Assembly (NCBI GenBank): GCA_023634235.1
Contig: JAMKCF010000047.1
Span: forward strand, 1 to 64,000
Direction: 5' to 3'
Source of the DNA: Pisaster brevispinus
Taxonomy: Eukaryota > Echinodermata > Asteroidea > Forcipulatida > Asteriidae
DNA length: 64,000 nucleotides
Positions 25,070-38,987 of the stretch are shown here, one piece after another. Position numbers and translations under genes: made by a program. The notes under the pieces are model-generated. The model was not told the origin of the DNA and did not search any database. It worked only from the letters and a program-made list of their open reading frames with translations. Position 1 is the first letter of the stretch, and every line of letters begins with the position of its first letter.

Positions 25070-26011
25070 GTGTGCCTTGAATTCCACTTCACCCGAACAT
25101 CAGACTTTTTGGGCCGATGTGCACCATCTTCGTGCCGGAAATGGCCTGCAGGCTGGGACACTCAGAAAGCCACTCAAAAGCATCTTCAGTGGGATTTTTG
25201 TACACAGAGCTGCACAAAAAGAAGAAGAAACGAAATAAAATACAAGGAGGGTCAAATCACACCCATAACAACATCGGATTTGCACAAGGTTTCCACCACT
25301 GGAAAGCCACGATTCCGGGCTCTCACCTCGTTGTGGATCCGTGTCTCTGAGCATTTTCTAGGCGGGGCGAGCGGCCCCGGAATAGGGCTACAACCACCGA
25401 CAAGTTAGCCCACGCGCCGGGGCCGAGCAACAACAAAGGCAAGACATGTCCATCCCAAGAATGATTTGAAACAACACCCGAGCTAAGTTTGAGAATAACT
25501 CATGAACTAGAAATGCTAGAGAGACGAAATTTGTACCTGAGTGTGCCTTGAATTCCACTTCACCCGAACATCAGACTTTTTGGGCCGATGTGCACCATCT
25601 TCGTGCCGGAAATGGCCTGCAGGCTGGGACACTCAGAAAGCCACTCAAAAGCATCTTCAGTGGGATTTTTGTACACAGAGCTGCACAAAAAGAAGAAGAA
25701 ACGAAATAAAATACAAGGAGGGTCAAATCACACCCATAACAACATCGGATTTGCACAAGGTTTCCACCACTGGAAAGCCACGATTCAGGGCTCTCACCTC
25801 GTCGTGGATCCGTGTCTCTGAGCATTTTCTAGGCGGGGCGAGCGGCCCCGGAATAGGGCTACAACCACCGACAAGTTAGCCCACGCGCCGGGGCCGAGCA
25901 ACAACAAAGGCAAGACATGTCCATCCCAAGAATGATTTGAAACAACACCCGAGCTAAGTTTGAGAATAACTCATGAACTAGAAATGCTAGAGAGACGAAA
26001 TTTGTACCTGA
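25070..26011. repeat. Adjacent unit pair 54-55 sharing ccaccgAcaag
   Basis: A G-to-A change at 25400 and 25871 is shared by these neighbours only. The two units differ at site b (T and C) and unit 54 has an extra change (attcCggg), so the shared tract is shorter than a unit or the units have since diverged. The attcCggg change recurs in unit 88. Confidence 0.65.
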
Positions 26012-28837
26012 GTGTGCCTTGAATTCCACTTCACCCGAACATTAGACTTTTTGGGCCGATGTGCACCATCTTCGTGCCGGAAATGGCCTGCAGGCTGGGA
26101 CACTCAGAAAGCCACTCAAAAGCATCTTCAGTGGGATTTTTGTACACAGAGCTGCACAAAAAGAAGAAGAAACGAAATAAAATACAAGGAGGGTCAAATC
26201 ACACCCATAACAACATCGGATTTGCACAAGGTTTCCACCACTGGAAAGCCACGATTCAGGGCTCTCACCTCGTCGTGGATCCGTGTCTCTGAGCATTTTC
26301 TAGGCGGGGCGAGCGGCCCCGGAATAGGGCTACAACCACCGGCAAGTTAGCCCACGCGCCGGGGCCGAGCAACAACAAAGGCAAGACATGTCCATCCCAA
26401 GAATGATTTGAAACAACACCCGAGCTAAGTTTGAGAATAACTCATGAACTAGAAATGCTAGAGAGACGAAATTTGTACCTGAGTGTGCCTTGAATTCCAC
26501 TTCACCCGAACATCAGACTTTTTGGGCCGATGTGCACCATCTTCGTGCCGGAAATGGCCTGCAGGCTGGGACACTCAGAAAGCCACTCAAAAGCATCTTC
26601 AGTGGGATTTTTGTACACAGAGCTGCACAAAAAGAAGAAGAAACGAAATAAAATACAAGGAGGGTCAAATCACACCCATAACAACATCGGATTTGCACAA
26701 GGTTTCCACCACTGGAAAGCCACGATTCAGGGCTCTCACCTCGTTGTGGATCCGTGTCTCTGAGCATTTTCTAGGCGGGGCGAGCGGCCCCGGAATAGGG
26801 CTACAACCACCGGCAAGTTAGCCCACGCGCCGGGGCCGAGCAACAACAAAGGCAAGACATGTCCATCCCAAGAATGATTTGAAACAACACCCGAGCTAAG
26901 TTTGAGAATAACTCATGAACTAGAAATGCTAGAGAGACGAAATTTGTACCTGAGTGTGCCTTGAATTCCACTTCACCCGAACATCAGACTTTTTGGGGCG
27001 ATGTGCACCATCTTCGTGCCGGAAATGGCCTGCAGGCTGGGACACTCAGAAAGCCACTCAAAAGCATCTTCAGTGGGATTTTTGTACACAGAGCTGCACA
27101 AAAAGAAGAAGAAACGAAATAAAATACAAGGAGGGTCAAATCACACCCATAACAACATCGGATTTGCACAAGGTTTCCACCACTGGAAAGCCACGATTCA
27201 GGGCTCTCACCTCGTCGTAGATCCGTGTCTCTGAGCATTTTCTAGGCGGGGCGAGCGGCCCCGGAATAGGGCTACAACCACCGGCAAGTTAGCCCACGCG
27301 CCGGGGCCGAGCAACAACAAAGGCAAGACATGTCCATCCCAAGAATGATTTGAAACAACACCCGAGCTAAGTTTGAGAATAACTCATGAACTAGAAATGC
27401 TAGAGAGACGAAATTTGTACCTGAGTGTGCCTTGAATTCCACTTCACCCGAGCATTAGACTTTTTGGGCCGATGTGCACCATCTTCGTGCCGGAAATGGC
27501 CTGCAGGCTGGGACACTCAGAAAGCCACTCAAAAGCATCTTCAGTGGGATTTTTGTACACAGAGCTGCACAAAAAGAAGAAGAAACGAAATAAAATACAA
27601 GGAGGGTCAAATCACACCCATAACAACATCGGATTTGCACAAGGTTTCCACCACTGGAAAGCCACGATTCAGGGCTCTCACCTCGTCGTGGATCCGTGTC
27701 TCTGAGCATTTTCTAGGCGGGGCGAGCGGCCCCGGAATAGGGCTACAACCACCGGCAAGTTAGCCCACGCGCCGGGGCCGAGCAACAACAAAGGCAAGAC
27801 ATGTCCATCCCAAGAATGATTTGAAACAACACCCGAGCTAAGTTTGAGAATAACTCATGAACTAGAAATGCTAGAGAGACGAAATTTGTACCTGAGTGTG
27901 CCTTGAATTCCACTTCACCCGAACAGCAGACTTTTTGGGCCGATGTGCACCATCTTCGTGCCGGAAATGGCCTGCAGGCTGGGACACTCAGAAAGCCACT
28001 CAAAAGCATCTTCAGTGGGATTTTTGTACACAGAGCTGCACAAAAAGAAGAAGAAACGAAATAAAATACAAGGAGGGTCAAATCACACCCATAACAACAT
28101 CGGATTTGCACAAGGTTTCCACCACTGGAAAGCCACGATTCAGGGCTCTCACCTCGTCGTAGATCCGTGTCTCTGAGCATTTTCTAGGCGGGGCGAGCGG
28201 CCCCGGAATAGGGCTACAACCACCGGCAAGTTAGCCCACGCGCCGGGGCCGAGCAACAACAAAGGCAAGACATGTCCATCCCAAGAATGATTTGAAACAA
28301 CACCCGAGCTAAGTTTGAGAATAACTCATGAACTAGAAATGCTAGAGAGACGAAATTTGTACCTGAGTGTGCCTTGAATTCCACTTCACCCGAATATTAG
28401 ACTTTTTGGGCCGATGTGCACCATCTTCGTGCCGGAAATGGCCTGCAGGCTGGGACACTCAGAAAGCCACTCAAAAGCATCTTCAGTGGGATTTTTGTAC
28501 ACAGAGCTGCACAAAAAGAAGAAGAAACGAAATAAAATACAAGGAGGGTCAAATCACACCCATAACAACATCGGATTTGCACAAGGTTTCCACCACTGGA
28601 AAGCCACGATTCAGGGCTCTCACCTCGTCGTAGATCCCTGTCTCTGAGCATTTTCTAGGCGGGGCGAGCGGCCCCGGAATAGGGCTACAACCACCGGCAA
28701 GTTAGCCCACGCGCCGGGGCCGAGCAACAACAAAGGCAAGACATGTCCATCCGAAGAATGATTTGAAACAACACCCGAGCTAAGTTTGAGAATAACTCAT
28801 GAACTAGAAATGCTAGAGAGACGAAATTTGTACCTGA

Positions 28838-29308
28838 GTGTGCCTTGAATTCCACTTCACCCGAACATTAGACTTTTTGGGCCGATGTGCACCATCTTCG
28901 TGCCGGAAATGGCCTGCAGGCTGGGACACTCAGAAAGCCACTCAAAAGCATCTTCAGTGGGATTTTTGTACACAGAGCTGCACACAGAGAAGAAGAAACG
29001 AAATAAAATACAAGGAGGCTCAAATCACACCCATAACAACATCGGATTTGCACAAGGTTTCCACCACTGGAAAGCCACGATTCAGGGCTCTCACCTCGTT
29101 GTGGATCCGTGTCTCTGAGCATTTTCTAGGCGGGGCGAGCGGCCCCGGAATAGGGCTACAACCACCGGCAAGTTAGCCCACGCGCCGGGGCCGAGCAACA
29201 ACAAAGGCAAGACATGTCCATCCCAAGAATGATTTGAAACAACACCCGAGCTAAGTTTGAGAATAACTCATGAACTAGAAATGCTAGAGAGACGAAATTT
29301 GTACCTGA
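28838..29308. repeat. Unit 62, diverged unit with a broken A-rich arm
   Basis: This TTG unit has the aggaggCtc form and two changes close together in the A run (cacaCaGaga, about 28985 and 28987), with ccatccGaag just upstream near 28753. The two close changes disrupt the right arm of the 7-bp inverted repeat. Confidence 0.65.
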
Positions 29309-31672
29309 GTGTGCCTTGAATTCCACTTCACCCGAACATCAGACTTTTTGGGCCGATGTGCACCATCTTCGTGCCGGAAATGGCCTGCAGGCTGGGACAC
29401 TCAGAAAGCCACTCAAAAGCATCTTCAGTGGGATTTTTGTACACAGAGCTGCACAAAAAGAAGAAGAAACGAAATAAAATACAAGGAGGGTCAAATCACA
29501 CCCATAACAACATCGGATTTGCACAAGGTTTCCACCACTGGAAAGCCACGATTCAGGGCTCTCACCTCGTCGTGGATCCGTGTCTCTGAGCATTTTCTAG
29601 GCGGGGCGAGCGGCCCCGGAATAGGGCTACAACCACCGGCAAGTTAGCCCACGCGCCGGGGCCGAGCAACAACAAAGGCAAGACATGTCCATCCCAAGAA
29701 TGATTTGAAACAACACCCGAGCTAAGTTTGAGAATAACTCATGAACTAGAAATGCTAGAGAGACGACATTTGTACCTGAGTGTGCCTTGAATTCCACTTC
29801 ACCCGAACATTAGACTTTTTGGGCCGATGTGCACCATCTTCGTGCCGGAAATGGCCTGCAGGCTGGGACACTCAGAAAGCCACTCAAAAGCATCTTCAGT
29901 GGGTTTTTTGTACACAGAGCTGCACAAAAAGAAGAAGAAACGAAATAAAATACAAGGAGGGTCAAATCACACCCATAACAACATCGGATTTGCACAAGGT
30001 TTCCACCACTGGAAAGCCACGATTCAGGGCTCTCACCTCGTCGTGGATCCGTGTCTCTGAGCATTTTCTAGGCGGGGCGAGCGGCCCCAGAATAGGGCTA
30101 CAACCACCGGCAAGTTAGCCCACGCGCCGGGGCCGAGCAACAACAAAGGCAAGACATGTCCATCCCAAGAATGATTTGAAACAACACCCGAGCTAAGTTT
30201 GAGAATAACTCATGAACTAGAAATGCTAGAGAGACGAAATTTGTACCTGAGTGTGCCTTGAATTCCACTTCACCCGAACATCAGACTTTTTGGGCCGATG
30301 TGCACCATCTTCGTGCCGGAAATGGCCTGCAGGCCGGGACACTCAGAAAGCCACTCAAAAGCATCTTCAGTGGGATTTTTGTACACAGAGCTGCACAAAA
30401 AGAAGAAGAAACGAAATAAAATACAAGGAGGGTCAAATCACACCCATAACAACATCGGATTTGCACAAGGTTTCCACCACTGGAAAGCCACGATTCAGGG
30501 CTCTCACCTCGTCGTAGATCCGTGTCTCTGAGCATTTTCTAGGCGGGGCGAGCGGCCCCGGAATAGGGCTACAACCACCGGCAAGTTAGCCCACGCGCCG
30601 GGGCCGAGCAACAACAAAGGCAAGACATGTCCATCCCAAGAATGATTTGAAACAACACCCGAGCTAAGTTTGAGAATAACTCATGAACTAGAAATGCTAG
30701 AGAGACGAAATTTGTACCTGAGTGTGCCTTGAATTCCACTTCACCCGAACATCAGACTTTTTGGGCCGATGTGCACCATCTTCGTGCCGGAAATGGCCTG
30801 CAGGCTGGGACACTCAGAAAGCCACTCAAAAGCATCTTCAGTGGGATTTTTGTACACAGAGCTGCACAAAAAGAAGAAGAAACGAAATAAAATACAAGGA
30901 GGGTCAAATCACACCCATAACAAAATCGGATTTGCACAAGGTTTCCACCACTGGAAAGCCACGATTCAGGGCTCTCACCTCGTCGTGAATCCGTGTCTCT
31001 GAGCATTTTCTAGGCGGGGCGAGCGGCCCCGGAATAGGGCTACAACCACCGGCAAGTTAGCCCACGCGCCGGGGCCGAGCAACAACAAAGGCAAGACATG
31101 TCCATCCCAAGAATGATTTGAAACAACACCCGAGCTAAGTTTGAGAATAACTCATGAACTAGAAATGCTAGAGAGACGAAATTTGTACCTGAGTGTGCCT
31201 TGAATTCCACTTCACCCGAACATCAGACTTTTTGGGCCGATGTGCACCATCTTCGTGCCGGAAATGGCCTGCAGGCTGGGACACTCAGAAAGCCACTCAA
31301 AAGCATCTTCAGTGGGATTTTTGTACACAGAGCTGCACAAAAAGAAGAAGAAACGAAATAAAATACAAGGAGGGTCAAATCACACCCATAACAACATCGG
31401 ATTTGCACAAGGTTTCCACCACTGGAAAGCCACGATTCAGGGCTCTCACCTCGTCGTGGATCCGTGTCTCTGAGCATTTTCTAGGCGGGGCGAGCGGCCC
31501 CGGAATAGGGCTACAACCACCGGCAAGTTAGCCCACGCGCCGGGGCCGAGCAACAACAAAGGCAAGACATGTCCATCCCAAGAATGATTTGAAACAACAC
31601 CCGAGCTAAGTTTGAGAATAACTCATGAACTAGAAATGCTAGAGAGACGAAATTTGTACCTGAGTGTGCCTT

Positions 31673-34600
31673 GAATTTCACTTCACCCGAACATTAGACT
31701 TTTTGGGCCGATGTGCACCATCTTCGTGCCGGAAATGGCCTGCAGGCTGGGACACTCAGAAAGCCACTCAAAAGCATCTTCAGTGGGATTTTTGTACACA
31801 GAGCTGCACAAAAAGAAGAAGAAACGAAATAAAATACAAGGAGGGTCAAATCACACCCATAACAACATCGGATTTGCACAAGGTTTCCACCACTGGAAAG
31901 CCACGATTCAGGGCTCTCACCTCGTCGTAGATCCGTGTCTCTGAGCATTTTCTAGGCGGGGCGAGCGGCCCCGGAATAGGGCTACAACCACCGGCAAGTT
32001 AGCCCACGCGCCGGGGCCGAGCAACAACAAAGGCAAGACATGTCCATCCCAAGAATGATTTGAAACAACACCCGAGCTAAGTTTCAGAATAACTCATGAA
32101 CTAGAAAAGCTAGAGAGACGAAATTTGTACCTGAGTGTGCCTTGAATTCCACTTCACCCGAACATTAGACTTTTTGGGCCGATGTGCACCATCTTCGTGC
32201 CGGAAATGGCCTGCAGGCTGGGACACTCAGAAAGCCACTCAAAAGCATCTTCAGTGGGATTTTTGTACACAGAGCTGCACAAAAAGAAGAAGAAACGAAA
32301 TAAAATACAAGGAGGGTCAAATCACACCCATAACAACATCGGATTTGCACAAGGTTTCCACCACTGGAAAGCCACGATTCAGGGCTCTCACCTCGTCGTG
32401 GATCCGTGTCTCTGAGCATTTTCTAGGCGGGGCGAGCGGCCCCGGAATAGGGCTACAACCACCGGCAAGTTAGCCCACGCGCCGGGGCCGAGCAACAACA
32501 AAGGCAAGACATGTCCATCCCAAGAATGATTTGAAACAACACCCGAGCTAAGTTTGAGAATAACTCATGAACTAGAAATGCTAGAGAGACGAAATTTGTA
32601 CCTGAGTGTGCCTTGAATTCCACTTCACCCGAACATCAGACTTTTTGGGCCGATGTGCACCATCTTCGTGCCGGAAATGGCCTGCAGGCTGGGACACTCA
32701 GAAAGCCACTCAAAAGCATCTTCAGTGGGATTTTTGTACACAGAGCTGCACAAAAAGAAGAAGAAACGAAATAAAATACAAGGAGGGTCAAATCACACCC
32801 ATAACAACATCGGATTTGCACAAGGTTTCCACCACTGGAAAGCCACGATTCAGGGCTCTCACCTCGTCGTGGATCCGTGTCTCTGAGCATTTTCTAAGCG
32901 GGGCGAGCGGCCCCGGAATAGGGCTACAACCACCGGCAAGTTAGCCCACGCGCCGGGGCCGAGCAACAACAAAGGCAAGACATGTCCATCCCAAGAATGA
33001 TTTGAAACAACACCCGAGCTAAGTTTGAGAATAACTCATGAACTAGAAATGCTAGAGAGACGAAATTTGTACCTGAGTGTGCCTTGAATTCCACTTCACC
33101 CGAACATCAGACTTTTTGGGCCGATGTGCACCATCTTCGTGCCGGAAATGGCCTGCAGGCTGGGACACTCAGAAAGCCACTCAAAAGCATCTTCAGTGGG
33201 ATTTTTGTACACAGAGCTGCACAAAAAGAAGAAGAAACGAAATAAAATACAAGGAGGGTCAAATCACACCCATAACAACATCGGATTTGCACAAGGTTTC
33301 CACCACTGGAAAGCCACGATTCAGGGCTCTCACCTCGTTGTGGATCCGTGTCTCTGAGCATTTTCTAGACGGGGCGAGCGGCCCCGGAATAGGGCTACAA
33401 CCACCGGCAAGTTAGCCCACGCGCCGGGGCCGAGCAACAACAAAGGCAAGACATGTCCATCCCAAGAATGATTTGAAACAACACCCGAGCTAAGTTTGAG
33501 AATAACTCATGAACTAGAAATGCTAGAGAGACGAAATTTGTACCTGAGTGTGCCTTGAATTCCACTTCACCCGAACATCAGACTTTTTGGGCCGATGTGC
33601 ACCATCTTCGTGCCGGAAATGGCCTGCAGGCTGGGACACTCAGAAAGCCACTCAAAAGCATCTTCAGTGGGATTTTTGTACACAGAGCTGCACAAAAAGA
33701 AGAAGAAACGAAATAAAATACAAGGAGGGTCAAATCACACCCATAACAACATCGGATTTGCACAAGGTTTCCACCACTGGAAAGCCACGATTCAGGGCTC
33801 TCACCTCGTCGTGGATCCGTGTCTCTGAGCATTTTCTAGGCGGGGCTTGCGGCCCCGGAATAGGGCTACAACCACCGGCAAGTTAGCCCACGCGCCGGGG
33901 CCGAGCAACAACAAAGGCAAGACATGTCCATCCCAAGAATGATTTGAAACAACACCCGAGCTAAGTTTGAGAATAACTCATGAACTAGAAATGCTAGAGA
34001 GACGAAATTTGTACCTGAGTGTGCCTTGAATTCCACTTCACCCGAACATCAGACTTTTTGGGCCGATGTGCACCATCTTCGTGCCGGAAATGGCCTGCAG
34101 GCTGGGACACTCAGAAAGCCACTCAAAAGCATCTTCAGTGGGATTTTTGTACACAGAGCTGCACAAAAAGAAGAAGAAACGAAATAAAATACAAGGAGGG
34201 TCAAATCACACCCATAACAACATCGGATTTGCACAAGGTTTCCACCACTGGAAAGCCACGATTCAGGGCTCTCACCTCGTCGTGGATCCGTGTCTCTGAG
34301 CATTTTCTAGGCGGGGCGAGCGGCCCCGGAATAGGGCTACAACCACCGGCAAGTTAGCCCACGCGCCGGGGCCGAGCAACAACAAAGGCAAGACATGTCC
34401 ATCCCAAGAATGATTTGAAACAACACCCGAGCTAAGTTTGAGAATAACTCATGAACTAGAAATGCTAGAGAGACGAAATTTGTACCTGAGTGTGCCTTGA
34501 ATTCCACTTCACCCGAACATCAGACTTTTTGGGCCGATGTGCACCATCTTCGTGCCGGAAATGGCCTGCAGGCTGGGACACTCAGAAAGCCACTCAAAAG

Positions 34601-35219
34601 CATCTTCAGTGGGATTTTTGTACACAGAGCTGCACAAAAAGAAGAAGAAACGAAATAAAATACAAGGAGGGTCAAATCACACCCATAACAACATCGGATT
34701 TGCACAAGGTTTCCACCACTGGAAAGCCACGATTCAGGGCTCTCACCTCGTCGTGGATCCGTGTCTCTGAGCATTTTCTAGGCGGGGCTTGCGGCCCCGG
34801 AATAGGGCTACAACCACCGGCAAGTTAGCCCACGCGCCGGGGCCGAGCAACAACAAAGGCAAGACATGTCCATCCCAAGAATGATTTGAAACAACACCCG
34901 AGCTAAGTTTGAGAATAACTCATGAACTAGAAATGCTAGAGAGACGAAATTTGTACCTGAGTGTGCCTTGAATTCCACTTCACCCGAACATCAGACTTTT
35001 TGGGCCGATGTGCACCATCTTCGTGCCGGAAATGGCCTGCAGGCTGGGACACTCAGAAAGCCACTCAAAAGCATCTTCAGTGGGATTTTTGTACACAGAG
35101 CTGCACAAAAAGAAGAAGAAACGAAATAAAATACAAGGAGGGTCAAATCACACCCATAACAACATCGGATTTGCACAAGGTTTCCACCACTGGAAAGCCA
35201 CGATTCAGGGCTCTCACCT
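31673..35219. repeat. Left copy of the 8-unit-offset duplication (units 68-75)
   Basis: Six rare variants in this tract recur exactly 3768 bp (8 x 471) to the right: gaattTcac near 31678, agaaaAgct at 32108, ctaAgcg at 32897, ctagAcg at 33369, and ggggcTTgcgg at 33847 and 34789. Two changes are private here: gtttCagaat (about 32085) and the TCA haplotype of unit 68 (unit 76 is CCG). The right end lies before 35220, where unit 75 is CTG and unit 83 is CTA. Confidence 0.85.
33548..34960. repeat. Units 72-74: first pair with the GA-to-TT loop variant
   Basis: Units 72 and 74 carry ggggcTTgcgg (33847-33848 and 34789-34790) around an ordinary unit 73. The same double change is in units 80 and 82 (37615, 38557) by the 8-unit duplication and in unit 89 (41854). 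Two adjacent bases change together and no single-base intermediate was seen, so one event spread by copying is more likely than repeated mutation. Confidence 0.75.
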
Positions 35220-35440
35220 CGTTGTGGATCCGTGTCTCTGAGCATTTTCTAGGCGGGGCGAGCGGCCCCGGAATAGGGCTACAACCACCGGCAAGTTAGC
35301 CCACGCGCCGGGGCCGAGCAACAACAAAGGCAAGACATGTCCATCCCAAGAATGATTTGAAACAACACCCGAGCTAAGTTTGAGAATAACTCATGAACTA
35401 GAAATGCTAGAGAGACGAAATTTGTACCTGAGTGTGCCTT

Positions 35441-38400
35441 GAATTTCACTTCACCCGAACATCAGACTTTTTGGGCCGATGTGCACCATCTTCGTGCCGG
35501 AAATGGCCTGCAGGCTGGGACACTCAGAAAGCCACTCAAAAGCATCTTCAGTGGGATTTTTGTACACAGAGCTGCACAAAAAGAAGAAGAAACGAAATAA
35601 AATACAAGGAGGGTCAAATCACACCCATAACAACATCGGATTTGCACAAGGTTTCCACCACTGGAAAGCCACGATTCAGGGCTCTCACCTCGTCGTGGAT
35701 CCGTGTCTCTGAGCATTTTCTAGGCGGGGCGAGCGGCCCCGGAATAGGGCTACAACCACCGGCAAGTTAGCCCACGCGCCGGGGCCGAGCAACAACAAAG
35801 GCAAGACATGTCCATCCCAAGAATGATTTGAAACAACACCCGAGCTAAGTTTGAGAATAACTCATGAACTAGAAAAGCTAGAGAGACGAAATTTGTACCT
35901 GAGTGTGCCTTGAATTCCACTTCACCCGAACATTAGACTTTTTGGGCCGATGTGCACCATCTTCGTGCCGGAAATGGCCTGCAGGCTGGGACACTCAGAA
36001 AGCCACTCAAAAGCATCTTCAGTGGGATTTTTGTACACAGAGCTGCACAAAAAGAAGAAGAAACGAAATAAAATACAAGGAGGGTCAAATCACACCCATA
36101 ACAACATCGGATTTGCACAAGGTTTCCACCACTGGAAAGCCACGATTCAGGGCTCTCACCTCGTCGTGGATCCGTGTCTCTGAGCATTTTCTAGGCGGGG
36201 CGAGCGGCCCCGGAATAGGGCTACAACCACCGGCAAGTTAGCCCACGCGCCGGGGCCGAGCAACAACAAAGGCAAGACATGTCCATCCCAAGAATGATTT
36301 GAAACAACACCCGAGCTAAGTTTGAGAATAACTCATGAACTAGAAATGCTAGAGAGACGAAATTTGTACCTGAGTGTGCCTTGAATTCCACTTCACCCGA
36401 ACATCAGACTTTTTGGGCCGATGTGCACCATCTTCGTGCCGGAAATGGCCTGCAGGCTGGGACACTCAGAAAGCCACTCAAAAGCATCTTCAGTGGGATT
36501 TTTGTACACAGAGCTGCACAAAAAGAAGAAGAAACGAAATAAAATACAAGGAGGGTCAAATCACACCCATAACAACATCGGATTTGCACAAGGTTTCCAC
36601 CACTGGAAAGCCACGATTCAGGGCTCTCACCTCGTCGTGGATCCGTGTCTCTGAGCATTTTCTAAGCGGGGCGAGCGGCCCCGGAATAGGGCTACAACCA
36701 CCGGCAAGTTAGCCCACGCGCCGGGGCCGAGCAACAACAAAGGCAAGACATGTCCATCCCAAGAATGATTTGAAACAACACCCGAGCTAAGTTTGAGAAT
36801 AACTCATGAACTAGAAATGCTAGAGAGACGAAATTTGTACCTGAGTGTGCCTTGAATTCCACTTCACCCGAACATCAGACTTTTTGGGCCGATGTGCACC
36901 ATCTTCGTGCCGGAAATGGCCTGCAGGCTGGGACACTCAGAAAGCCACTCAAAAGCATCTTCAGTGGGATTTTTGTACACAGAGCTGCACAAAAAGAAGA
37001 AGAAACGAAATAAAATACAAGGAGGGTCAAATCACACCCATAACAACATCGGATTTGCACAAGGTTTCCACCACTGGAAAGCCACGATTCAGGGCTCTCA
37101 CCTCGTTGTGGATCCGTGTCTCTGAGCATTTTCTAGACGGGGCGAGCGGCCCCGGAATAGGGCTACAACCACCGGCAAGTTAGCCCACGCGCCGGGGCCG
37201 AGCAACAACAAAGGCAAGACATGTCCATCCCAAGAATGATTTGAAACAACACCCGAGCTAAGTTTGAGAATAACTCATGAAATAGAAATGCTAGAGAGAC
37301 GAAATTTGTACCTGAGTGTGCCTTGAATTCCACTTCACCCGAACATCAGACTTTTTGGGCCGATGTGCACCATCTTCGTGCCGGAAATGGCCTGCAGGCT
37401 GGGACACTCAGAAAGCCACTCAAAAGCATCTTCAGTGGGATTTTTGTACACAGAGCTGCACAAAAAGAAGAAGAAACGAAATAAAATACAAGGAGGGTCA
37501 AATCACACCCATAACAACATCGGATTTGCACAAGGTTTCCACCACTGGAAAGCCACGATTCAGGGCTCTCACCTCGTCGTGGATCCGTGTCTCTGAGCAT
37601 TTTCTAGGCGGGGCTTGCGGCCCCGGAATAGGGCTACAACCACCGGCAAGTTAGCCCACGCGCCGGGGCCGAGCAACAACAAAGGCAAGACATGTCCATC
37701 CCAAGAATGATTTGAAACAACACCCGAGCTAAGTTTGAGAATAACTCATGAACTAGAAATGCTAGAGAGACGAAATTTGTACCTGAGTGTGCCTTGAATT
37801 CCACTTCACCCGAACATCAGACTTTTTGGGCCGATGTGCACCATCTTCGTGCCGGAAATGGCCTGCAGGCTGGGACACTCAGAAAGCCACTCAAAAGCAT
37901 CTTCAGTGGGATTTTTGTACACAGAGCTGCACAAAAAGAAGAAGAAACGAAATAAAATACAAGGAGGGTCAAATCACACCCATAACAACATCGGATTTGC
38001 ACAAGGTTTCCACCACTGGAAAGCCACGATTCAGGGCTCTCACCTCGTCGTGGATCCGTGTCTCTGAGCATTTTCTAGGCGGGGCGAGCGGCCCCGGAAT
38101 AGGGCTACAACCACCGGCAAGTTAGCCCACGCGCCGGGGCCGAGCAACAACAAAGGCAAGACATGTCCATCCCAAGAATGATTTGAAACAACACCCGAGC
38201 TAAGTTTGAGAATAACTCATGAACTAGAAATGCTAGAGAGACGAAATTTGTACCTGAGTGTGCCTTGAATTCCACTTCACCCGAACATCAGACTTTTTGG
38301 GCCGATGTGCACCATCTTCGTGCCGGAAATGGCCTGCAGGCTGGGACACTCAGAAAGCCACTCAAAAGCATCTTCAGTGGGATTTTTGTACACAGAGCTG

Positions 38401-38987
38401 CACAAAAAGAAGAAGAAACGAAATAAAATACAAGGAGGGTCAAATCACACCCATAACAACATCGGATTTGCACAAGGTTTCCACCACTGGAAAGCCACGA
38501 TTCAGGGCTCTCACCTCGTCGTGGATCCGTGTCTCTGAGCATTTTCTAGGCGGGGCTTGCGGCCCCGGAATAGGGCTACAACCACCGGCAAGTTAGCCCA
38601 CGCGCCGGGGCCGAGCAACAACAAAGGCAAGACATGTCCATCCCAAGAATGATTTGAAACAACACCCGAGCTAAGTTTGAGAATAACTCATGAACTAGAA
38701 ATGCTAGAGAGACGAAATTTGTACCTGAGTGTGCCTTGAATTCCACTTCACCCGAACATCAGACTTTTTGGGCCGATGTGCACCATCTTCGTGCCGGAAA
38801 TGGCCTGCAGGCTGGGACACTCAGAAAGCCACTCAAAAGCATCTTCAGTGGGATTTTTGTACACAGAGCTGCACAAAAAGAAGAAGAAACGAAATAAAAT
38901 ACAAGGAGGGTCAAATCACACCCATAACAACATCGGATTTGCACAAGGTTTCCACCACTGGAAAGCCACGATTCAGGGCTCTCACCT
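35441..38987. repeat. Right copy of the 8-unit-offset duplication (units 76-83)
   Basis: It carries the same six rare variants in the same order: gaattTcac near 35446, agaaaAgct at 35876, ctaAgcg at 36665, ctagAcg at 37137, and ggggcTTgcgg at 37615 and 38557. A private change (gaaAtagaaa, near 37281) postdates the copying. The agaaaAgct variant occurs once more at 40115, nine units on, before unit 86. Confidence 0.85.
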
